From: Myxococcus xanthus
GTDB lineage: Bacteria > Myxococcota > Myxococcia > Myxococcales > Myxococcaceae
DNA length: 64,000 bases
Reading direction: 5' to 3'
Assembly (NCBI RefSeq): GCF_006402735.1
Contig: NZ_CP017174.1
Location: forward strand, 1 to 64,000
The position numbers and the translations under genes were made by a program. The notes beneath the pieces are model-generated. The model saw nothing but the letters and a program-made list of their open reading frames with translations. It had not been told where the DNA came from and searched no databases. Positions 1 to 8,775 of the stretch are shown piece after piece (positions within the stretch are counted from its first letter, which is position 1; each line of letters begins with the position of its first letter).

Positions 1-86
1 GGCCGGTTGCTTGATCCACCAGGAACCGTCTGTTAGCACCGCCGAACGCCTCGTTTTCCCCCTGCTTCTGCACGTTTGAGACACGC
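1..86 (+). promoter_or_regulatory. partial upstream region of dnaA
   Basis: Only the last 86 bases before dnaA are in the window. A nonamer at 12-20 (TGATCCACC) matches the classical DnaA box TTATCCACA at 7 of 9 positions, so autoregulation by DnaA is possible. I see no clear -35/-10 pair. A T/C-rich run lies at 50-68. The rest of the promoter is outside the window. Confidence 0.3.
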
Positions 87-1439
87 GTGAACGCCCTCGC
101 CCAAGCCGCTACCCCCTTCCCAAGTGCTGGAATTCTCTGGGCTCGGATGCTGGATGCCATCCGCCAGGAGAAGTTCGACTACGCGCTGAGATGGCTGGAG
201 CGGATGCGCCCGCTGGAGGTGCGTGACGGCGCCCTGGTGATGGGCGTTCCGGACCGCTTCTTCCGCGACTGGGTGGATGACCACTACCGCCCCATGCTGG
301 ATGTCCAGCTCGCGCGGATGGGGGAGGGCCTGACCTCCATCGCCTATGAGGTGGTGGAGGGCCTGGAGCCGGACCCGCATTTTCCACCCACACCCTCAGT
401 CAAGGCGAGCGCCACGCGCCCGGGCCGGCTGAACGCGCGCTTCACCTTCGACACCTTCGTGGTGGCGGACAGCAACCAGCTCCCGGCCGCCGCGGCGCAG
501 GCCGTGGCCGACAAGCCGGGCCACCACTACAACCCGCTCTACATCTACGGCGGCACGGGCCTGGGCAAGACGCACCTGCTCCAGGCGGTGGGCAACCTCA
601 TCTGGGAGCGGGATCCGTCCCAGCGCGTGGTGTTCCTCTCCAGCGAGCAGTTCACCAACGAGTACGTGGAGAGCGTCCGCGAGCACCGCATGGGGGACTT
701 CCGCCGGAAGTTCCGTGAGGAGTGCGACGTGCTCCTCCTCGACGACATCCAGTTCCTCGGCAAGCGTGAGGAGACGCAGAAGGAGTTCTTCTACACCTTC
801 AACACGCTCTACGAGATGAACAAGGCCATCGTCCTCACCAGCGACACCGTGCCCGCGGAGATTCCGGGCCTGGAGGACCGGCTGCGCAGCCGCTTCGCCA
901 TGGGGCTGATGACGGACATCCGCGAGCCCACCTACGAGACGCGGGTGGCCATCCTCCAGAAGAAGGCCGTGGCCGAAGGTCTGGACCTCCCGGACTCGGT
1001 GGCGCACTTCATCGCCAAGCACATCCAGAAGAACGTGCGCGAGCTGGAAGGCGCGCTGGTGAAGCTGTCCGCGGTGCACAGCCTGACGCGCCAGCCGGTG
1101 ACGGAGGATTTCGCGTCCCAGGTGCTGCGCGACATCCTCCCCGCCCACAGCGCGGTGGACGTGGAGTCCATCCAGCGCGAGGTGGCCCGCTTCTACAAAG
1201 TCACGGTGGAGTCGCTGAAGGAAGACCGCCGGCACAAGGCCCTGGCCCATGCGCGACAGGTGGCCATGTACCTCAGCCGCAAGCTGACGAAGAGCTCCTT
1301 CCCGGAAATCGCCGCGCGCTTCAGCAAGGACCACTCCACCGTCATCTCCGCGGTGCGCAAGGTGGAAGGCCTCCGCATGACGGACGCCACCGTGCAGCGC
1401 GAGCTGGCGGAGCTGGAATTGAAGCTCGGCAATCCCTGA
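87..1439 (+). CDS. dnaA: chromosomal replication initiator protein DnaA
   Basis: DnaA binds DnaA boxes at the origin, oligomerises with ATP and opens DNA for helicase loading. The 450-residue length is usual for the family. Domain I covers about residues 1-80 and is followed by a short linker. The AAA+ core carries Walker A GGTGLGKTH near residue 155 and Walker B LLLDDIQFL near 215. Domain IV ends in the HTH with the DnaA signature DHSTVISAVRKVE near 414. The start is a GTG giving MNALAQAA. No in-frame upstream alternative with a better ribosome site is visible in the 86 bases available. dnaN does not follow; the next gene is unrelated, so dnaA is not in the common dnaA-dnaN operon. Confidence 0.99.
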   Translation: MNALAQAATPFPSAGILWARMLDAIRQEKFDYALRWLERMRPLEVRDGALVMGVPDRFFRDWVDDHYRPMLDVQLARMGEGLTSIAYEVVEGLEPDPHFPPTPSVKASATRPGRLNARFTFDTFVVADSNQLPAAAAQAVADKPGHHYNPLYIYGGTGLGKTHLLQAVGNLIWERDPSQRVVFLSSEQFTNEYVESVREHRMGDFRRKFREECDVLLLDDIQFLGKREETQKEFFYTFNTLYEMNKAIVLTSDTVPAEIPGLEDRLRSRFAMGLMTDIREPTYETRVAILQKKAVAEGLDLPDSVAHFIAKHIQKNVRELEGALVKLSAVHSLTRQPVTEDFASQVLRDILPAHSAVDVESIQREVARFYKVTVESLKEDRRHKALAHARQVAMYLSRKLTKSSFPEIAARFSKDHSTVISAVRKVEGLRMTDATVQRELAELELKLGNP

Positions 1440-1577
1440 AGCAGCCGTGCCTTTGTTTCATGTCGGACGACACGCCATGACGCGCGCAGGTGTACGTCCG
1501 CGTGAAACGGGCCGTGTCCGGCTGACGCGCAGCCAGGATTGACGCTCGGGCGCGTATTCGGGGGAGTGAGCCCGCGC

Positions 1578-3443
1578 GTGAAGAGCCTGGTCCTGCTGCT
1601 CGCCGTGCTCACGGCCGCCGCGCTGTGGCGTGCGGGCCAGACTTCTCGGACGCCGGCTCCCGCTGAGACACCGCCGGCTGTTTCACAGGCCCTGGATGAC
1701 GAAGCCCCCACCCTGGCGCCCGAGGAGAACCTCCCGGGCGTGAAGGGGCGGGAGCGGGTGCTCGTCGTGGGCCACCGGCTTCGTTACACGTTCGACCTGG
1801 ACCTCCGGACCCACACGGATCTTTCGGCTGGCGCGCGGGAGTCCCTGCACACCGGATGGAGCGGCCTGCTCGAGCTCACCTACCTGGGCGCGGAGGGTGA
1901 ACAGCGCCTGTTCTCCTGCCACCTCGTGCCCACGCGGCTGGACGTGGAAGCCGGTGAGACGCCGCTGCCCGGTGACGCGGCGCTGCGGGCGCTCCAAGTC
2001 ATGTTCGAGCGGCCGGTGTACGTGGGCCAGGACGTTCGGGGCCGACTGATGGCCGTGCACTTCGATGCGGCGCAGGACGCGACGGCGCGGAGGCTCGTGC
2101 GCCTGCTGCTCGCGTCGACGCAGTTCGTGGCGGAGGACGGCCCCCGCTGGAGCACCGAGGAGCCGGACTCGCGCGGTGACCTCGAAGCCGTGTACCGCGC
2201 GGGTGGCAGCGCGAACACCTACGTGAAGACGAAGCGGCGCTATCTGCGCTCTGGCTCGGCGGTGCTTCCACGGCTGCAAGGGCACCTGGACTTCACCCTG
2301 TTCGCGGATGGGCACGTGAAGGAGGCGACGGGCTCGGAGGTGGTGGAGCTGGGCGGAGGCGGCACGGGGCTCCCTCGCATCCGCGAGGAGACGCGGGTCG
2401 CGTTGACCAACGTGGGCGTAGACTACCGGCTCTCGTCGCTGAGGCCGTTTGAGGCCACGCGGGCGACGTTGCGGTCGGAGCGGCTCACGGATTCGGCCGG
2501 CATGGAGGAGGCTTCGCTGGAGGCGCGGGACAGGCAGCTCGTGAAGGGGGCGAAGCTGGATGACTTGCTGCGGGCGCTGGCGAAGCGCGAGGACCTGGAC
2601 ACGGCGCGGCTGCGACTGACGGCCTTGTTCCGACAGAATCTGGCGGAAGTGGATCGGGCCGTGGCGCTGATTCGTCAGGGCTCCGCGGACGAGGTGCGCT
2701 CCGAGCAGATGCTGGAGGCGCTGGCCAGCGCGGGGACGCCCGAGACGCAGCGGGCGCTGGTGTCCGTGTTGGAGGGGGAACGGATTCGTCCGAAGACACG
2801 GGCCCACGCGGCGCGGGTGATAGGGCGCATGGAACGGCCTTCACTGCTTCTGGGCGATGCGCTGGAGCGTGTGCTGGAGGCGACGCGGGACGCGGGCGTG
2901 AGGCGCGCGGCGGCACTGTCGGTGGGGGCGCTGTCGAAGATGCTGGAGGTGCCGGAGCCGGGCCGAAGCCAAGCGCTGGTGGAGGGGCTCGTGGGGCGCT
3001 GTCGCTCGGGGACTTTGGAGCCTGAAGTCTGTCTGGATGCCCTCGCCCGGGCTGGCGCTCCAGCGGGACTGGCCTACGTGAAGTCGGCGCTCGTGCATCC
3101 GGAGGCATCCGTGCGTGGCGCGGCGACGGAGGCGCTCCGTGCCATTCCTGGCGCGGCGGTGGATGCATTGTTGGACCAGGTGATGCTCGACGACCCGAGC
3201 GCGAGGGTTCGTGCGCTCGCGGTGAAGGCTGTCTCTCAACGGGTCGCTGGCGCCCACTTGGAAGCACTGGCCCGGGTGCTGCGCGCCGAGCGGAGTGAGC
3301 GCGTCCGCGTCGAAGTGGTGCGGCTGCTGGGCCACCTGCAAGCCGTGGAGGCTCCCGCCGCGGCCTTGCTTCGCGATGTGGCCGCCAACGATGGGGCCGC
3401 GAACGTGCGGGCGATGGCGACGTCACTGCTCGGTGGTGAGTAG
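1578..3443 (+). CDS. HEAT-repeat domain protein, membrane-anchored or secreted
   Basis: About 621 residues. The N-terminus MKSLVLLLAVLTAAALWRAG is hydrophobic and looks like a signal or anchor. Residues up to about 330 form a beta-rich region without a family I recognise. From about residue 340 on there are repeated helical Ala/Leu/Arg pairs typical of HEAT/PBS repeats (for example VRRAAALSVGAL and VRALAVKAVSQRV), which usually mediate protein-protein contacts. I chose the GTG at 1578 because a GGGGGAG purine tract lies 12 bases upstream. A GTG at 1566 and a TTG at 1539 are in frame but badly spaced. The gene is 138 bases after dnaA and probably has its own promoter. The molecular role is unknown. 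Confidence 0.8.
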   Translation: MKSLVLLLAVLTAAALWRAGQTSRTPAPAETPPAVSQALDDEAPTLAPEENLPGVKGRERVLVVGHRLRYTFDLDLRTHTDLSAGARESLHTGWSGLLELTYLGAEGEQRLFSCHLVPTRLDVEAGETPLPGDAALRALQVMFERPVYVGQDVRGRLMAVHFDAAQDATARRLVRLLLASTQFVAEDGPRWSTEEPDSRGDLEAVYRAGGSANTYVKTKRRYLRSGSAVLPRLQGHLDFTLFADGHVKEATGSEVVELGGGGTGLPRIREETRVALTNVGVDYRLSSLRPFEATRATLRSERLTDSAGMEEASLEARDRQLVKGAKLDDLLRALAKREDLDTARLRLTALFRQNLAEVDRAVALIRQGSADEVRSEQMLEALASAGTPETQRALVSVLEGERIRPKTRAHAARVIGRMERPSLLLGDALERVLEATRDAGVRRAAALSVGALSKMLEVPEPGRSQALVEGLVGRCRSGTLEPEVCLDALARAGAPAGLAYVKSALVHPEASVRGAATEALRAIPGAAVDALLDQVMLDDPSARVRALAVKAVSQRVAGAHLEALARVLRAERSERVRVEVVRLLGHLQAVEAPAAALLRDVAANDGAANVRAMATSLLGGE

Positions 3444-3446
3444 GGC

Positions 3447-3478
3447 GGGGTGCCGGGCGGATGAGTTCGCCCGACCCC
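3447..3478. terminator. bidirectional hairpin between convergent genes
   Basis: GGGG at 3447-3450, then CGGGCG at 3454-3459, pair with CGCCCG at 3468-3473 and CCCC at 3475-3478, around an 8-base loop. It sits between the ends of the HEAT gene and the MYXO-CTERM gene. No T tract follows, which is common in high-G+C genomes. Confidence 0.5.
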
Positions 3479-3495
3479 CGTTCAACGCCGGAGTG

Positions 3496-5226
3496 CTACG
3501 TGTCCTTGCGGCGACGGCCCACGACGACCCGCATCAGCCCCACGAGCATCCACGGGAGTAGCGCGGAAGGAGACGAGGACTGGCAGCCGCAGCCACCGTC
3601 CGGAGGAGGCGGCGGCTGAGTCCCTGCATCCTGCGACGGGCCACCGTCGGGCCCGGGCTCCTCGCCCGGACCCGCATCCGGATCCATGCCAGTGCCCGCG
3701 TCGGGATCCGTGCCAGTTCCCGCGTCGGGGTCCTCACCCGGGCCGCCATCCGGATCCGTGCCAGTTCCCGCGTCGGGGTCCTCACCCGGGCCGCCATCCG
3801 GATCCGTGCCAGTTCCCGCGTCGGGGTCCTCACCCGGGCCGCCATCCGGATCCGTGCCAGTTCCCGCGTCAGGGTCCGTACCAGGGCCACCATCGGTTCC
3901 GCCGTCTGGGTCCTCGCCCGTCCCGCCATCCGACTGCGGGAACGAAGCCCGTGCGATGAACACGGCCGTGCCCCACTCCTCCTGGTCGTTATCCGGCGGA
4001 GCCAGCCCCGCGGCCAACGCGACATCCGACCGCGCGTTGATGCTGGGCGCGCCAGCGAACACTGGGTTGGACGGCGTCTCCTGGTCGATGCGCGCCGGTC
4101 CCAGGTCCGAGGTCACGATGTCATGCTCGCTCACGACCCGCTTCAGCTCCTGTCCATCACTGACCCACACCGCGCGCAGGTTCGCGGCGTCGATGGCCCG
4201 GAAGACCACGAGCCCACGGTCGTTCATGTCCGGCGGGAAGAACTCCAACTGCCGGATCTCCCCCAGGCCATCCTGGGCAATCACCCGCAGCTCCGTTCCA
4301 TCCCAGAGCCACAACGTCGTGACGTTCCGTTCGGACGCGTCCCGGGCCGTCCCCAGGAACGCCACCTGCCCCTGGTTGTTGAACGCCGGCTGCACGGACG
4401 CGAAGCGGTACACCGGTGAGTTCGCGTCGAGCCCGCGCGTCTGCGCCACGAGCTGCGACTCGATGGTCACGTTGAAGATGCGCAGCTCCTGGAAGAACTC
4501 CGCGGACCCGGACGCGCGGTCCACCACACCGGCAATCTGAGCCTGGTCGTTCAGCCTCGGTGAGTACAGGAACGAATAGGGGCTCGAGCTGTCGGCGATG
4601 TTGTCGCTGACCAGGGTGCCCGCCCAGCCCGAGCCCAGAAGGAAATAGGACTGCCCTCCACCGCCATACGACGCACGAAAACCAATCACATCGGCTTCGT
4701 TGAGTTGCAAGCTGCTCCAGTTCGAAGCGCCAATCGGTGCGCGCTCGATGCGCACGTCGTCCGGACTGGCGACATTCAACCGGTAGATGCCGTTCTGGCT
4801 CGCCGAAGAAGCCCCGGTGACGGCGAAGGCCAGATTGCCATGGGAGATCAGATTGCTCTGGGATCTGAGTCCCGGGTCGCTGAGACGAGCGTCTTCGCCC
4901 AGGTCAGGAAGCACATAGATGCGCTGCCCCGCGCCATCCCGGCCCCACCACACCGCCTGACGTCCCTCGGGTGTAATCGCCAACCGGAAGGCAATCTGGC
5001 CATCGTCGGTCAGCGGGATCTGGAGACTCCCCGCCAGCAGGTTGCCCGGCGCCACGTTGTAGGCGCCAGACGCGTTCCCCAGCAGGTTGGTCCGCGCCTG
5101 GAGCTCCAGGGTGTAGTCGGGCACCTCCGCCCAGGCTGGCGTGGCCAGCGTGAGCACACTCAGCGCCAGCGTCCTTCCACGGACCTGACTGGCCCGCGCA
5201 CTCCACTTCCGTCCCGCGACCGACAT
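3496..5226 (-). CDS. secreted NxxGxxAF-repeat protein with MYXO-CTERM-like tail
   Basis: 576 residues. A signal peptide is followed by the cleavage-like ATPAWAE. Residues about 40-390 contain repeated motifs of the type N-x-x-G-x-x-A/V-F (NDRGLVVFRA, NNQGQVAFLG, NEADVIGFRA), as in the choice-of-anchor tandem NxxGxxAF proteins. A Pro/Asp/Gly/Thr-rich spacer at about 430-520 is built of 16-residue repeats. The end has GCGCQSSS, a hydrophobic stretch (LLPWMLVGLM) and RRRK, the arrangement of a MYXO-CTERM sorting signal that is processed and leaves a surface-anchored protein. The function is probably surface or adhesive, which is inference. The spacer length is likely to vary between strains because its DNA repeats are perfect. 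Confidence 0.85.
   Translation of the reverse strand: MSVAGRKWSARASQVRGRTLALSVLTLATPAWAEVPDYTLELQARTNLLGNASGAYNVAPGNLLAGSLQIPLTDDGQIAFRLAITPEGRQAVWWGRDGAGQRIYVLPDLGEDARLSDPGLRSQSNLISHGNLAFAVTGASSASQNGIYRLNVASPDDVRIERAPIGASNWSSLQLNEADVIGFRASYGGGGQSYFLLGSGWAGTLVSDNIADSSSPYSFLYSPRLNDQAQIAGVVDRASGSAEFFQELRIFNVTIESQLVAQTRGLDANSPVYRFASVQPAFNNQGQVAFLGTARDASERNVTTLWLWDGTELRVIAQDGLGEIRQLEFFPPDMNDRGLVVFRAIDAANLRAVWVSDGQELKRVVSEHDIVTSDLGPARIDQETPSNPVFAGAPSINARSDVALAAGLAPPDNDQEEWGTAVFIARASFPQSDGGTGEDPDGGTDGGPGTDPDAGTGTDPDGGPGEDPDAGTGTDPDGGPGEDPDAGTGTDPDGGPGEDPDAGTGTDPDAGTGMDPDAGPGEEPGPDGGPSQDAGTQPPPPPDGGCGCQSSSPSALLPWMLVGLMRVVVGRRRKDT
3705..3870. repeat. three perfect 48-bp tandem repeats plus a partial copy
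   Basis: Units start at 3705, 3753 and 3801 and are identical over 48 bases. A fourth partial copy runs from 3849 to 3870. Each unit keeps frame in the minus-strand gene and encodes 16 residues of the DPDAGTGTDPDGGPGE type. Confidence 0.95.
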
Positions 5227-5280
5227 GGATGCCGCCTCCCATGTTTAATAGGAAGGCAGACTATCACTGGATTCCTGCGT

Positions 5281-5715
5281 TCAGTGCGCAGCGGGGGGAG
5301 GGGCCTCAGAGATGCTCTCCAGGGTCTCGCCGACGTCCTCCTCCGCCAGCGCCTCCAGCAGGTCGCTCATCGCGACAATCCCCACCAGCTTCTTGTCCCG
5401 GTCGAGCACGAGGATGCGGCGGACCTTCTTCTCCTTCATCTTCTCCGCCACCACGGAGATGTCCTCGTCATCGAAGGCGTATTCGAGCTGCCCCGTCATC
5501 GCCTCCGCCACCGTCGTGCTGTTGGGGTCCTTTCCCTGGGACACCGCGCGCACCACGATGTCGCGGTCGGTGATGATGCCCATCAACCGGTCACCGTCGC
5601 ACACGGGCAGCGGGCCCACGCTCAGCTCGCGCATCTTCAGCGCGGCGTCCTTCAATGAGTCCTTCGCGTTGATGACCGTGAGGTCCTTCGTCATCACGTC
5701 TTGAATCTTCTGCAT
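5281..5715 (-). CDS. tandem CBS-domain protein
   Basis: 144 residues made almost wholly of two CBS motifs: residues about 8-60 (VMTKDLTVINAKDSLKDA ... GIITDRDIVVRAVSQG) and about 75-130 (AEAMTGQLEYAFDDEDIS ... GIVAMSDLLEAL). Such stand-alone CBS pairs bind adenosyl ligands and act as energy or stress sensors. The ligand here is not predictable. The start ATG at 5715 has AAGGA eight bases upstream. Longer in-frame extensions lack a ribosome site and overlap the upstream gene. It lies 23 bases after the DUF2267 gene on the same strand, so the two are probably one operon. Confidence 0.92.
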   Translation of the reverse strand: MQKIQDVMTKDLTVINAKDSLKDAALKMRELSVGPLPVCDGDRLMGIITDRDIVVRAVSQGKDPNSTTVAEAMTGQLEYAFDDEDISVVAEKMKEKKVRRILVLDRDKKLVGIVAMSDLLEALAEEDVGETLESISEAPPPAAH

Positions 5716-5738
5716 CACACACGATTCCTTTCCTCGGT

Positions 5739-6221
5739 TCAGGCCTCGGGCACCCACAGCGAGCGCAGGTCCGCGGGGAGCTGGCCCATGACGTCGTCGG
5801 CCTCTCCCTCGCTGATGTGATTGCGCACCGTGAGGAACACGGCCCGGGCCAGGCGTTCGGCCTCGTTGGGCGTGGTGTCGAGCTCCTCGGCCACCATGGC
5901 GAGGAACTGCTCCAGCTTGTACTTCCGGGCGACCTTGCCCTCGTGCCGAGGACACCGCTTCAGCATGTCCGTCACCTTCCGCGGAAGCTGGGCCTCCAGG
6001 TGCTTCGCCTCGGTATCCATCAGGCGTTGCTCCAGCAGGCACAGCACGGACTGCGCGGCCTTCTCCGCCAGTCCGCGGACGACGCCCGCGTTCGCTTCGA
6101 GGTCCTTCAAGAAGACCGCATAGGTCTGCGCCGCTCGCGACTCACTGCGCTGCTCCTTGAGGCTGGGCGTAGCGCTCCGGCCCTCCGCTGCCTCTCCCTG
6201 CTCCTCACGTATGTTCGCCAT
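5739..6221 (-). CDS. DUF2267 domain protein
   Basis: 160 residues, hydrophilic and largely helical. The central part (residues about 55-155) fits DUF2267, with a repeated pattern of an amphipathic helix, a short acidic loop and a second helix (YKLEQFLAMVAEELDTTPNE, then ARAVFLTVRNHISEGEADDV and MGQLPADLRSLW). DUF2267 proteins have no known biochemical activity and often sit beside CBS or stress genes, as here. The start ATG at 6221 follows GGGGAGG with 8-base spacing. It is the first gene of a likely two-gene unit with the CBS protein. Confidence 0.85.
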   Translation of the reverse strand: MANIREEQGEAAEGRSATPSLKEQRSESRAAQTYAVFLKDLEANAGVVRGLAEKAAQSVLCLLEQRLMDTEAKHLEAQLPRKVTDMLKRCPRHEGKVARKYKLEQFLAMVAEELDTTPNEAERLARAVFLTVRNHISEGEADDVMGQLPADLRSLWVPEA

Positions 6222-6364
6222 GACGGTGGCCTCCCCGGTGTCGGGCTTTGGGTCTCTTCCGTGAGCGTGGGCACCCCATGTCCCCCAGGCACCGGCCGCC
6301 CCCCGCGCGCCGGGGCGACAGGGTGGGAAGCGAGCCATGCACCGGCGGCACCTTCCCGCCGCCG

Positions 6365-7216
6365 TCAGTCCACCGCGCCGCCGAACAGCTCCACCATCCG
6401 AGTCCGGTGCAACACGCCCCAGAGCGCCAGCGCGACCAGTGCCAGGCACACCGCGCCGAGCGCCTCCCAACGCCGGCCAATGGGCGGCCGCGCCTCCGGG
6501 TCCACCCGCCGCAGCGCCACCAGGCCCAGGATGAGGGCGAGCATGGCCATGGCCGCGAAGACGAACGTCAGCGCGCTCCACACCCCGAAGAAGGAGAGCA
6601 GCGGCGCGAACACGGGCAGGAACAGCGACCCCACGCTCAGCGACAGCGCATGCCGGGCAAGGGGGTTGTTGATCCGCAGGTCCCACAGCTGGTGCAGCTC
6701 GCGCTCGGGGACATCCAGGCGGAAGAAGAGCCGGCTGCGTGTGTCGCGAAAGACGTTCACCGCGACCATGAGGGGAATGAAGAACAGCAACGCGGGCGCG
6801 CCCAGGGACTGCGCGGTGATCAGCATCGCCAGCAGGGGCATGGCGAGCAGGCCCATGCGCGCCCACCGCATGCCCAGGAAGAACGCCACGCCCACGCCCG
6901 CGCTGCCCAGGCACGCCAGCGTGGTGCCGACGTCCCCGGCCATCAGCGCCACCAGTGCCAGCCCGACGAGCACCACCGTGACGCCGCCCACCAGCCAGGC
7001 GCTCCCGTCCCTCCGTCCCCAGAGCCCCAGCCGAAAGGTCTCCAGGTAGTTCACCTCCGGACGCACGGCGCAGGGAGGGCAGTACATCCGGCCCATCACC
7101 CACGTTGTGCACGCGGTGCAGACGAAGCCGCCACAGCGCTGGCAGGTGGCACCCGCGAGCGCATCCGGATGGAGGGCGCAGCGGGGCAGGGCACCGGATG
7201 AGACTTCGGCGGACAT
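6365..7216 (-). CDS. B-box-type zinc-binding membrane protein
   Basis: 283 residues. Residues 12-50 contain a Cys/His cluster (C-x2-H, then CQRCGGFVCTAC and CPPC) like the B-box zinc-finger motif found at the N-terminus of many bacterial membrane proteins. The rest has about six to seven hydrophobic helices, including a run at residues 70-125 (VGGVTVVLVGLALVALMAG) and several near the C-terminus. No catalytic motif is visible. It is divergent from the M16 protease genes; the 146 bases between them must hold both promoters. The function is unknown; a sensor or scaffold role is only a guess. Confidence 0.8.
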   Translation of the reverse strand: MSAEVSSGALPRCALHPDALAGATCQRCGGFVCTACTTWVMGRMYCPPCAVRPEVNYLETFRLGLWGRRDGSAWLVGGVTVVLVGLALVALMAGDVGTTLACLGSAGVGVAFFLGMRWARMGLLAMPLLAMLITAQSLGAPALLFFIPLMVAVNVFRDTRSRLFFRLDVPERELHQLWDLRINNPLARHALSLSVGSLFLPVFAPLLSFFGVWSALTFVFAAMAMLALILGLVALRRVDPEARPPIGRRWEALGAVCLALVALALWGVLHRTRMVELFGGAVD

Positions 7217-7362
7217 GATTTCAGTCTCTCATGCTGACCAGGAACCAACATCCCGGGGCAGGGTCCTTTCCCGCCACCATTCCCTACCCACGGCACCGGA
7301 CGTGCGTGCTAAGCGCGTCACGTGAGTCATTGGCATCGAGACCCGGAGGCACCTTGTTCCGA

Positions 7363-8775
7363 ATGAAGGCCCTCGTCGCCGCAGCCCTCGTGTTCAGCGG
7401 GCTGCCGGCGCTTGCCCAGACACCGACACCCCAGGAGGCGAAGCCACTGGAGCCCGGCCGTGAGGCGCTCGCCATCTCGTATGAGAAATACGCGCTGCCC
7501 AACGGCCTGGAGGTCATCCTCTCCGTGGACCGGAAGCTGCCGGTGGTGGCCGTCAACATCTGGTACCACGTCGGCGCATACCACGAGCAACCAGGCCGCA
7601 CCGGCTTCGCGCACCTGTTCGAGCACATGATGTTCCAGGGCTCGCGCAACGTGGCCGATGACGTCCACATCGCCCGGCTGGAGCAGCTGGGCGCCACCGA
7701 CCTCAACGGCACCACCAGCTTCGACCGCACCAACTACTTCGAGACCGTCCCCAGCAACCACCTGGAGACGGCGCTGTGGCTGGAGAGCGACCGCATGGGC
7801 TTCCTGCTCGACGCCATCACGCCGGAGAAGCTGGAGACGCAGCGCGAGGTGGTGAAGAACGAGCGGCGCGAATCCATTGAAACCGCGCCGTATGGCGCCG
7901 CCCGCGAGAAGGCGTGGCACGCGCTCTTCCCGCTGCCGCACCCGTACCACGGGGACGTCATCGGCTCGATGAAGGACCTGAACGCGGCCAACGTGGACGA
8001 CGTGAAGGACTTCTTCCGCAAGTGGTACGCGCCGTCCAACGCCACGCTGGCCATCGTCGGTGACTTCGACGTGGCGAAGACGAAGGCGCTGGTGGAGAAG
8101 TACTTCGGCACGCTGCCCAGCCACGCCCGGCCGCTGCGGCCGGAGGTCGCGCCGGTGAACCTCACCGCGCCCGTGGTGCTGCGCGAGGAGGAGCGCGTGG
8201 CCCGGCTGCCGCTCTTGTCCATCCAGTGGCTCACGCCCGCGTACCTGGAGGAAGGGGACGCCACCGCGGACGTGCTGGCCACCGCGCTGTCCACCGGCAA
8301 GGCCAGCCGCCTCTACCGCCGGCTGGTGCTGGACAAGGAGCTGGCCCAGAGCGTCAGCGCCACCCAGCAGAGCCAGGGCGCGCAGTCCGTCTTCTCCGTG
8401 GACGTGGTGGCGCGGCCCGGCGTGTCCACGGACACGCTGCTCCAGGAGGTGGACGCGGTGCTGGACGAGGTGCGCCAGCAGGGCATCACCCCGGAGGAGA
8501 TTGCCCGCGCCCGCACGCGCTACGACACGCGCACGCTGGCCGGCCTCCAGTCCGTCGGCGGCTTCGGCGGCAAGGCGGACGTCCTCCAGAGCTACAACCA
8601 CTTCGTCGGCGAGCCCAACTACGTGGCCCAGGACCTGGCTCGCTACGAGTCGGTGACGCCCGAAGCCGTGAAGCAGTTCGCCCAGGACACGCTGCGCCCC
8701 GGCGCGCGCGTCATCCTCCACGCGGTGCCGCCCGCACGCCGGCAGGCGCCCCTCGACTCGAAGGAGCGCCACTGA
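7363..8775 (+). CDS. M16 family zinc metallopeptidase, catalytic subunit
   Basis: 470 residues with a signal peptide (MKALVAAALVFSGLPALAQ), so it acts in the envelope or outside. The inverted zinc motif H-x-x-E-H appears as HLFEH near residue 84. The downstream glutamate of the family lies in ETQREVVKNERRE, about 75 residues later, so the active site looks complete. Two M16 half-domains are present. ATG at 7363 has GGAGG 13 bases upstream. A TTG at 7354 is in frame and closer to the same site. Its stop overlaps the ATG of the next M16 gene by one base, so the two are translationally coupled and likely form a heterodimer, as mitochondrial processing peptidase and other M16B pairs do. Confidence 0.95.
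   Translation: MKALVAAALVFSGLPALAQTPTPQEAKPLEPGREALAISYEKYALPNGLEVILSVDRKLPVVAVNIWYHVGAYHEQPGRTGFAHLFEHMMFQGSRNVADDVHIARLEQLGATDLNGTTSFDRTNYFETVPSNHLETALWLESDRMGFLLDAITPEKLETQREVVKNERRESIETAPYGAAREKAWHALFPLPHPYHGDVIGSMKDLNAANVDDVKDFFRKWYAPSNATLAIVGDFDVAKTKALVEKYFGTLPSHARPLRPEVAPVNLTAPVVLREEERVARLPLLSIQWLTPAYLEEGDATADVLATALSTGKASRLYRRLVLDKELAQSVSATQQSQGAQSVFSVDVVARPGVSTDTLLQEVDAVLDEVRQQGITPEEIARARTRYDTRTLAGLQSVGGFGGKADVLQSYNHFVGEPNYVAQDLARYESVTPEAVKQFAQDTLRPGARVILHAVPPARRQAPLDSKERH

Noticed and set aside
396..1334. A minus-strand frame within dnaA
   Set aside because: It is antisense to a fully recognisable dnaA and has the same GC-driven composition. The same reasoning removes other long antisense frames, such as those over the M16 genes, rnr, ppk1 and the PilZ gene.
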